Below, in pieces: positions 33,474 through 39,681 of a stretch of DNA of 64,000 bases. The position numbers and the translations under genes are program-made. Source of the stretch: Salinibaculum litoreum. Its GTDB lineage: Archaea > Halobacteriota > Halobacteria > Halobacteriales > Haloarculaceae. The notes under the pieces are model-generated. The model saw only the letters and a program-made list of their open reading frames with translations. It did no database searches and was not told the origin of the DNA. How positions within the stretch are numbered: the stretch's first letter is position 1; each line of letters opens with the position of its first letter. The DNA lies in assembly GCA_009789175.1 (NCBI GenBank), contig CP046866.1, forward strand, positions 620,001 through 684,000, read 5' to 3'.

Positions 33474-34067
33474 ATGCTCGACCCAACTCATCTCGTCTGG
33501 CTCACACCCGACGGGACTGTCCGGAGTATCGCCGGCGACGACGATGTCGATGTCGTTGCCGTGGACCGCGTCGACGGCCCGCGTGACCCCGACGACGGGA
33601 TGGAAGCGTGGCACCCGGCCAGCGATGTCCACTACAGTATCTCGACGCCGACAGACTCGTTTTACGTCCGAGAGGAAGACGTCGCCGCCATCACACCTAT
33701 CAGCGACATCCCCGGCGGGTTGCACACCCGTGAGACCTGCATCAGCGACGAAGCCTACATCGGCAATACGGTGTCCTGGGAATTCGATGGTGAGAGTGCC
33801 GTCGAACGCGTTGTCTGCCCTCAATGCAGCCGCGTCTACGAGTATCACTATGCGTTCGAGGGCTACTTCGACGACCAAGAACGTGAGTACGTCGGCCGCA
33901 GCGGGCTCGGCGACCTCGACATCGACAAGTTCGACGACAACCAGGAGGCCCGCTACAAGGACGGGCAGGCAGTGTCGATTCCCCACCCCGAGAACGAACG
34001 CTACGAGGCAGTCTACATGCTCAAGCGGCTCAGCGATACCGTCGGGTCAGTCATCCATGACTTCTGA
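33474..34067 (+). CDS. Island hypothetical protein with a cysteine pair
   Basis: 197 residues, not recognised. The first half is beta-rich (THLVWLTPDGTVRSIAGDDD; ISTPTDSFYVREEDVAAITP). A CPQC knuckle near 119-122 follows VERVV, and one further Cys lies at about 86, so a zinc site is possible but incomplete. The C-terminal part is charged. It follows a repeat and leads a unit containing a zinc ribbon and the beta-class DNA methyltransferase. Confidence 0.66.
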   Translation: MLDPTHLVWLTPDGTVRSIAGDDDVDVVAVDRVDGPRDPDDGMEAWHPASDVHYSISTPTDSFYVREEDVAAITPISDIPGGLHTRETCISDEAYIGNTVSWEFDGESAVERVVCPQCSRVYEYHYAFEGYFDDQEREYVGRSGLGDLDIDKFDDNQEARYKDGQAVSIPHPENERYEAVYMLKRLSDTVGSVIHDF

Positions 34068-34099
34068 GCGTGTTCTGACCATCCGATAGACCCCAAATT

Positions 34100-34351
34100 A
34101 TGACAGAACAACCATGTCCCTGCTGCGGTAGTTCGACGAGCCTCTCGCTGAAAGACGAAGCAGGCTACGCCAAGTTCTGGTTCTGCTGCCACGATGTCGA
34201 GGACTGTGGGTGGGAGAGCCGGACGTTCCGTGGTCCATCACGGCCAGAATCGGAAATCGACGAGATAGGCTACGACCGCCACTGCGAACGGTTCCGCGCC
34301 GCTGCCTACGAGAAAGCAGCAGAGATAGACACCAGCGACCTCCCGGCATGA
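34100..34351 (+). CDS. Zinc-ribbon protein coupled to a DNA methyltransferase
   Basis: 83 residues. The N-terminal CPCC pair (about 6-9), with CC (29-30) and CGW (about 36), gives the CxxC...C/CxxxxxC pattern of a Com- or Lar-like zinc ribbon, used by some phages and plasmids as partner of a DNA-modification gene. The ATGA overlap with the methyltransferase at 34348 supports a joint role. The rest is a helical tail. The Com/Lar comparison is an inference from pattern and context. Confidence 0.66.
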   Translation: MTEQPCPCCGSSTSLSLKDEAGYAKFWFCCHDVEDCGWESRTFRGPSRPESEIDEIGYDRHCERFRAAAYEKAAEIDTSDLPA

Positions 34352-36072
34352 CTGCCTCATCACTTATGGCACGAGTCTCGGCACTCACGGCCCGCCTCAC
34401 GGACCGCCCCGATACCGCCCGCGACCCTGTTTATCGCAGCGAAGCTTGGCTGACTGCACCGTCACCGGACATCATCAGCGACGAACTGTGGCCGGTTCCC
34501 ATTTTCGAGCGCCAACGCCAGCACCAAGTCATCGACATCGGCGGGACTGAAATCAGGCCCGGCGACGTCCTCGAGAACCTTCAGCCAACGCACGTCGAAG
34601 CGCTCCTAGTCTGTGCCGTCCTGCCCGAGCCCATCTCCACCCCAGCACAGACGGCCGCCGCCAGTTCTCGGCTCCTCTGCTATTCCGATGAGTTCCAGTG
34701 CTATCGAGTTCTCTCGGCGAAGGGATTGGTCCCGAAAGCGGGCAATCCACAGGTGTTGACGGTCAATGGCGGAGACGATATGTACTACGTACACACCGAC
34801 GTTGCTGACCCGCTGACGTTTTGCGGAGCCAGCAAGAGAGATGCCGAGCGAACCTATCGGCGGTGTCCGGGTGACGAGCGGCCGGTCGTCGCTGACCGTG
34901 ACCGGTACCCCAGCCGGACCCGGCCACTCCCGGATGGCGAAGACAGTCCCCGCAGTCGCGTACTCGAAGAGGCTGCCGGCTCAATTATCGCAGGCGATGT
35001 CCGCGAGATTCTCCCAGACCTGCCGACAAACAGCGTCCACACGGCGATAACCTCCCCACCGTACTGGTCGCAACGGGACTATGGCGACACCGACCAGCTG
35101 GGCCAGGAGCCAACCGCCGACGCATATCTCTCGACGCTGTGTGACGTCCTCGACGAGACGATGGCGGTTCTCAGAACCGACGGGCTGTGTTGGCTCGTTA
35201 TCGACGACGTCTACGAGAACGGAGCGCTGGTCGGGATTCCCCAGCGATTGCATCGGGCTATCGAGGCGATGGGCTATGAGGTCGTCCACCACAGCCCCTG
35301 GGTCAAGACCTCTTCACGGCCAGACGCAGCAAGCAGCCGCCTAGGACAGTCCCACGAAAAGGTATTGGCTATCGCCCACGAAGGCAATGACCACTATTTC
35401 ATCAGGGAGGAAGCGCCCTCGGATACCGACGTGTTCATCGTCGACTCCTCCTACGAGACAGACATCGACCACGACGCGATGTATCCGCCAGAGCTCGTGC
35501 GACAGCTCCTCGAACCGTCAGTCCCCAAGCGCGTCTGTCCGGTGTGTGGCACGCCGCACGAACCACAGTACGAGGTGACGGACATCCGCAATCTGGATAC
35601 CTCGCGGCCGCAGGCCAAGACAGCACTGGAAAAGGCTGCCGAGGCAAACCTTTCTGACGACCACCTGGAAGCACTGCGGGCCGTCGGCCTCTCCGATGTT
35701 GGCCAGGCAAAGCGCACACAGGACGGGGCCGGGAAGAACGCCGCCGACACCGAAGTACTCGCCGCCGAGGCCCGTGAGGAGCTCGGTTCGTACGCCCGCG
35801 AGTTCGTGTCCCCGGAGAAGGACCTCGTCGGCTTCGACCCGCAGTGTGACTGCGAGGCAGATGGCTTCGAGTCAGGTATCGTCCTCGACCCGTTTGCCGG
35901 CAGTGGCACGACGCTCTCGGTCGCCAAAGAGCACAATCGCCGCTTCATCGGCATCGAGGTGAACGAAGAGTACATCACCGAGGCGGAACGGCGAGTCGGG
36001 CTCTCCGTGTCAAATCCCCAAACACTACGGGATGTCAGCCAGAAGGGAATAGACTCGTTCAACAATGGATGA
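34348..36072 (+). CDS. Beta-class DNA methyltransferase (N4-cytosine or N6-adenine)
   Basis: 574 residues from ATG 34348. The first 200 residues are an extra domain not seen in short methyltransferases. The catalytic motif IV TSPPYW (about 235) comes before the SAM-binding motif I DPFAGSGTT (about 515), the order of beta-class enzymes. TSPPY favours N4-cytosine methylation but N6-adenine is possible. The region between (270-500) contains a CPVCG...CDC cysteine set and a target-recognition segment. No cognate endonuclease is adjacent. A remnant of a second, related methyltransferase lies at 36903-36968. Confidence 0.9.
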   Translation: MTASSLMARVSALTARLTDRPDTARDPVYRSEAWLTAPSPDIISDELWPVPIFERQRQHQVIDIGGTEIRPGDVLENLQPTHVEALLVCAVLPEPISTPAQTAAASSRLLCYSDEFQCYRVLSAKGLVPKAGNPQVLTVNGGDDMYYVHTDVADPLTFCGASKRDAERTYRRCPGDERPVVADRDRYPSRTRPLPDGEDSPRSRVLEEAAGSIIAGDVREILPDLPTNSVHTAITSPPYWSQRDYGDTDQLGQEPTADAYLSTLCDVLDETMAVLRTDGLCWLVIDDVYENGALVGIPQRLHRAIEAMGYEVVHHSPWVKTSSRPDAASSRLGQSHEKVLAIAHEGNDHYFIREEAPSDTDVFIVDSSYETDIDHDAMYPPELVRQLLEPSVPKRVCPVCGTPHEPQYEVTDIRNLDTSRPQAKTALEKAAEANLSDDHLEALRAVGLSDVGQAKRTQDGAGKNAADTEVLAAEAREELGSYAREFVSPEKDLVGFDPQCDCEADGFESGIVLDPFAGSGTTLSVAKEHNRRFIGIEVNEEYITEAERRVGLSVSNPQTLRDVSQKGIDSFNNG

Positions 36073-36159
36073 GAGTCACCTGCGTCGGCAGTGACAATCC
36101 ATAGAGGGTAATAAACCAATGCAGATTAAACAAGACACGTCAATAGTCCATAGGTAACC

Positions 36160-36903
36160 ATGAGCAAGCCAAGTCAAACCCAATACGGCGATGTCGAATT
36201 CGGCATGATAATGCGTCTCAGCCTTGCGATTGGAGGTCGGACCAAATCAATCGGTCAGACACCACTCCAGAATTTCACCCTACATGAGAACGTTGATTTG
36301 CGAGTGGCCCACCAGTGTCGGAGTGAGAATATCGACTGGGCCACCGAACCATCATCGGTGGCCTATCTCATTGTGGGGTTCGAACCTGGGACGAACATCG
36401 CACACGCAGAAAACGAGTTAGAGAAGGTCCTCGACGCGCCCCCAGGGCCTCAAGCAGCACAGGCTGTAAATATTCCAGAACCGCCAGAGGGGGTAGAAGT
36501 CCTCGGAGCTGGTACACATGACAGTGGGGAAACAGTCCTCGCAGTCGGATTTCCCGAACCGGGCTTCGAAATCAAGGGTAAAACCCTCACAGCAGAACAG
36601 ACAGCACGACTATGTCAGAAAGCCGTCGATGCCAAGTTTCCGACAGAGACAGCACCAAGCGGCCTATTCGACAAAGAAGAGATGGAACAGCAGATGGAAG
36701 TCGAGCGCTACGCTCACTACCTCATCGGCATCACGCATGCCGCCCCCAACGACGACAGCAACGGTTCCGACTATAACTTCTGGATGACGGAATTCGGCGA
36801 AGAACTCAGTGAGAAAGGGTTATTGATGAGCTATGTACACGCAATGCTACACCTAGTCCAAGAAGGGGGCGGCGAATATCCAAACGAACGCATCGAACCC
36901 TGA
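36160..36903 (+). CDS. Hypothetical protein inserted between methyltransferase sequences
   Basis: 247 residues, not recognised. It has a beta-rich start (DVEFGMIMRLSLAIGGRTKS), a Pro/Gly middle (NIPEPPEGVEVLGAGTHDSG) and a helical C-terminus (MEQQMEVERYAHYLIGITHA). Its base composition looks more A/T-rich and less typical of the island than its neighbours (eye estimate). It lies between the intact methyltransferase and a remnant of a methyltransferase 3' end, so it may have been brought in with, or have replaced, a second methyltransferase gene. Confidence 0.65.
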   Translation: MSKPSQTQYGDVEFGMIMRLSLAIGGRTKSIGQTPLQNFTLHENVDLRVAHQCRSENIDWATEPSSVAYLIVGFEPGTNIAHAENELEKVLDAPPGPQAAQAVNIPEPPEGVEVLGAGTHDSGETVLAVGFPEPGFEIKGKTLTAEQTARLCQKAVDAKFPTETAPSGLFDKEEMEQQMEVERYAHYLIGITHAAPNDDSNGSDYNFWMTEFGEELSEKGLLMSYVHAMLHLVQEGGGEYPNERIEP

Positions 36904-36968
36904 CGAGCGAGGACTACGTTACCGAGGCAGAGCGGCGAGCCGACCTGCCTCTCCTTATCAGACCCTGA
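36903..36968 (+). pseudogene. 3' remnant of a second beta-class DNA methyltransferase
   Basis: The frame from 36903 reads SEDYVTEAERRADL and ends in TGA at 36966-36968. It matches NEEYITEAERRVGL near the C-terminus of the intact methyltransferase upstream but is clearly diverged. Nothing upstream of it in this frame belongs to a methyltransferase; the 36160 gene is there instead. Confidence 0.6.
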
Positions 36969-37118
36969 CGCGATTCGAGCCGCCTTCGGAGGGTGAGCCG
37001 GTCGGGCCGACGAGGTGAACTCGTGTGGCAGCGCCCGCCACGAGAGAAGACCGAACCGATTGAGAATAACGCAGACAACCCTACGCTCACATCGTAGCAA
37101 CACCAAACACATCATACA

Positions 37119-37673
37119 ATGACAGACCACGACACCGACCCCAGAACGATTTCAAAACCCGCTGTCTTCGCTGTGGGTGCGAAATTGTGCGTCCGGTACC
37201 GCTCCGTGCAGGAAACACGGCAAGACGAATCGAAATCAGCAGTCGGGTTCGTCATCACAGAAGAGGATGGCGTCCTCGTCGTCGAGGAGTATCACAACTT
37301 CGCTCGGCAGAACGAGCATCGCCACGTCCTCGTGGACACCGACGACAAGAACGTCTACTCGCAGACGGAAAAGCAAACCAGTCGAATGGGGCAGGTAGAC
37401 GAACTGACCCTCTGGGCTCCGCCATGGCCGTCGACGTACGACACGTTGGCTGGTGGGCTCGGGAGTGTGGTGAGAATCCAGTCCCAGGCACCGAACCACT
37501 ACATCGAGGAGGGTATCTACAAGTACCCCGACCCAGCACAGCTGGATGCGCCAGATGGATGGCCCGGCAAGTACACTGTCGACGACCCGCTGCCCGAGGA
37601 GATGCAGTCTAAGAACCCGGAGACCGCGTACCACCCCGAGGTTTCCATCGACGCAATCCAAGACATTTCGTAA
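37119..37673 (+). CDS. Island hypothetical protein
   Basis: 184 residues, not recognised. It is beta-rich throughout (FAVGAKLCVRYRSVQETRQD, SAVGFVITEEDGVLVVEEYH, ELTLWAPPWPSTYDTLAGGL). One cysteine only. The start ATG follows an A-rich stretch; no island repeat precedes it. It converges with the minus-strand gene at 37766. Confidence 0.66.
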   Translation: MTDHDTDPRTISKPAVFAVGAKLCVRYRSVQETRQDESKSAVGFVITEEDGVLVVEEYHNFARQNEHRHVLVDTDDKNVYSQTEKQTSRMGQVDELTLWAPPWPSTYDTLAGGLGSVVRIQSQAPNHYIEEGIYKYPDPAQLDAPDGWPGKYTVDDPLPEEMQSKNPETAYHPEVSIDAIQDIS

Positions 37674-37765
37674 ACGGACCCGTCGGGCCTGCGCTCGCCA
37701 TTCCCAGTGCGAGTCCAACGGATGAGCGGTGGTGTTGGCACACCTCTGAGAACCCACTGCCGTGG

Positions 37766-38098
37766 TTATGCGTCATCGTGAGGGACAGCAAGACTACGTT
37801 GTTCAACCGTTACCAGCCGCGTCGTTGCAGCGATGAGCAGCAGATACCCGAAGAGTCGCACCGGCGGCAGAGCGGTCATTCCCACACCGAAGGCAAGCGC
37901 GAACGCTACCCCGAGCCCAATACCACACGGAGCGCGATAGCCACAGGCCGGACAGCGTGGCTCACCAGGTCGTACAGGAGCCTGACAGAGCCGGCAGACG
38001 GTCTCGTTGGCCTCGTATTGCGCGTCGCCCTGTGGCTCCGTGATGCCTTCGGCACGGCAATGGTCGCGCCATGATGCTGTACCCGCCCGTCCAGTCAT
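37766..38098 (-). CDS. Small zinc-ribbon membrane protein
   Basis: 110 residues. A four-cysteine zinc ribbon (CRLCQAPVRPGEPRCPACGY, about 35-54) is followed by two hydrophobic stretches (GIGLGVAFALAFGVGMTALP and LFGYLLLIAATTRLV), probably a helical hairpin in the membrane. Zinc-ribbon plus two-TM proteins are common and uncharacterised in archaea. It opposes the direction of the island and lacks the repeat. Confidence 0.6.
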   Translation of the reverse strand: MTGRAGTASWRDHCRAEGITEPQGDAQYEANETVCRLCQAPVRPGEPRCPACGYRAPCGIGLGVAFALAFGVGMTALPPVRLFGYLLLIAATTRLVTVEQRSLAVPHDDA

Positions 38099-38279
38099 TA
38101 ACAGTAGCTCACAGCACGGTACAGCCGAGCATAACAGTATCGGAGCCCAACAGCACGCTTCGACCCGTCCACACCGGCCGCACCGCTCAGTGGTCTGGTT
38201 TCGAGAGGTGCCCGTGAGGGCAGGCTAACCACGTAGACAACGGAGCAGGCGCTTGTTAAGTGTTTCCGGTCGGCCGCCA

Positions 38280-38301
38280 CCATCACCGAGAAAATGAGTG
38301 G
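38280..38301 (+). promoter_or_regulatory. Island inverted repeat, copy 16
   Basis: CCATC (38280-38284), 12 bases, AGTGG (38297-38301), preceded by CCGCCA. It ends eight bases before the ATG at 38310 and is the last copy before the island's right edge. Confidence 0.75.
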
Positions 38302-38309
38302 AATCATTC

Positions 38310-38987
38310 ATGTCTGATAGTAGCCATCAACACGAGAGTCCAACGCCAGCCGATGCCGTCACTCCCAACCTCGATGCCGCGCCGACACCGCCGGTCGTCG
38401 GAGAGCGACTGTACGGTATCCTGAACACCAACCGACACGAACTGGTCTTCACCAACCGACAGTCCGGGCTCGAACAGTCCAGTGTCGGTCCGAACCCCGC
38501 TATCGTCCGCGACGACGACACGCTCGAACTCCAGCTTGGTCGTCAGCAACACGCCTTTGGTGTCGACCACCTCGGCCCCGTCACGCTCGATTTGCTCCCC
38601 TACGACACCAGCGGGAGCAACGGCACCATCGACGACGTGCAGCACATGCCACGGATGCTGCTCGGAGTGGTTATCAACGAAGTCCTCGACGGGTCGCCAA
38701 CGGTGCGGTCACGGCACGGTGCCCAAGACAAAGCTCAGGCCGTGTACGCTGCGTTGCTCATCCGCGACGCCCACGATAGGGAGTCTCTCGAGTTCGTCCG
38801 GCAGCGCCGCGCGGAAATCTACGACGCGCTGTTCAGCAGCGTCGATGCCCCACTTGAGGGCACTGGTGTGGGCACCCCGGACGAATTTTTCGACAATATC
38901 GAAGCTGACTGCCGCGAGCTCGGGCTCCTCTCGGTCCGACCACGGCGGGAGACAACCTACGTCGAGTCCGCACACAGCGATGACTGA
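38310..38987 (+). CDS. Island hypothetical protein
   Basis: 225 residues, not recognised. After a polar start, a beta-rich region (LYGILNTNRHELVFTNRQSG, TLELQLGRQQHAFGVDHLGP) precedes a helical half (HMPRMLLGVVINEVLDGSPT, AQAVYAALLIRDAHDRESLE). No known motif. It overlaps the next gene by eight bases and is the last complete island gene on the right. Confidence 0.68.
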   Translation: MSDSSHQHESPTPADAVTPNLDAAPTPPVVGERLYGILNTNRHELVFTNRQSGLEQSSVGPNPAIVRDDDTLELQLGRQQHAFGVDHLGPVTLDLLPYDTSGSNGTIDDVQHMPRMLLGVVINEVLDGSPTVRSRHGAQDKAQAVYAALLIRDAHDRESLEFVRQRRAEIYDALFSSVDAPLEGTGVGTPDEFFDNIEADCRELGLLSVRPRRETTYVESAHSDD

Positions 38988-39681
38988 GTGGACGACGCTG
39001 GATGACTTCGCTGGTGAGGAATCAACAGGTGAGTCGGGCGTCGCCGACGACTCGGCCACGGCTGCCGCGACCGGGGACTCCCCCAGTGACAGCAGTCAGG
39101 CCACCGACCAGGCCAGCGACCGGACCAGTGACCAAGCCGACGAGACTGGCACTGACGGCCAAACGTTCTACGGCGTCGGGGCTGGGCGACAGCGGACGCT
39201 CGCTGCTATCGAAGCGGCTGACCAGCTCGACGACATCGACACACCCGGCGAACTCAGCGACATCGTGGCTGCGCTCCGTGCCATCAGCCTCTCGTACAAC
39301 GACCGAACGATACTGTCGCCACCGACCGACGCCATCGAGACGGTCACCGCCATCCACACCGACCTGCCAGCAGACGCTGCGGACGCCTTCGTCACGGACG
39401 ACACACTCAGAAAGCGTATCAACACTGCCCGCAGGCGGTACAACGACTGGCTCGGCAAGACGAAGCGCGCAAAGGAAATCCCATCACCCTCAGCACGGCC
39501 GGTATCGACATCGAGGGCGCACGCGAATCCGGCGCACTCACCTTCTATACGGTTCAGGAGACCTATCTGCGCGACGGCGAGTTCGATACCGATGAGATGC
39601 TCTCGTTCTACGGTGAGACCGTCGACGGCCTCGACGAGGACTACTCCGCACTTCGCATCGTCGCCGAGACGTCATGGCTAG
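38980..39681 (+). CDS. Island protein whose 3' end runs out of frame into a foreign gene
   Basis: A 233-residue frame from ATG 38980, but only about 165 residues belong to it. The authentic part is an acidic Ser/Thr-rich N-terminus (1-55) and a helical domain (LAAIEAADQLDDIDTPGELS to RKRINTARRRYNDWLGKTKR). From about base 39480 the DNA encodes, in another frame, the MEDS domain of the downstream regulator. The last 65 residues are therefore out-of-frame read-through rich in Ser, Arg and Pro. The gene has lost its true 3' end at the junction. It may still yield a stable truncated protein. Confidence 0.65.
   Translation: MTEWTTLDDFAGEESTGESGVADDSATAAATGDSPSDSSQATDQASDRTSDQADETGTDGQTFYGVGAGRQRTLAAIEAADQLDDIDTPGELSDIVAALRAISLSYNDRTILSPPTDAIETVTAIHTDLPADAADAFVTDDTLRKRINTARRRYNDWLGKTKRAKEIPSPSARPVSTSRAHANPAHSPSIRFRRPICATASSIPMRCSRSTVRPSTASTRTTPHFASSPRRHG
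39470..39490. other. Recombination junction: right edge of the island
   Basis: Left of about 39480 the DNA is coding in the frame of the 38980 gene. Right of it, coding sense switches to the frame of the Bat-like regulator, starting within its MEDS domain (LSTAGIDIEGA). Both genes are broken at this point. I see no direct repeat or IS end here. Confidence 0.65.

Noticed and set aside
6774-38301. Reading the GGTGG box of the repeat as a Shine-Dalgarno site
   Set aside because: GGTGG does not match the complement of the 16S 3' end well, its distance to starts varies too much, and the left box would remain unexplained.
6774-38301. Reading the repeats as a CRISPR array or as plasmid iterons
   Set aside because: Copies are 65 bases to several kb apart, tied to gene starts and all in gene orientation. 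CRISPR needs regular short spacing, and iterons cluster at an origin.
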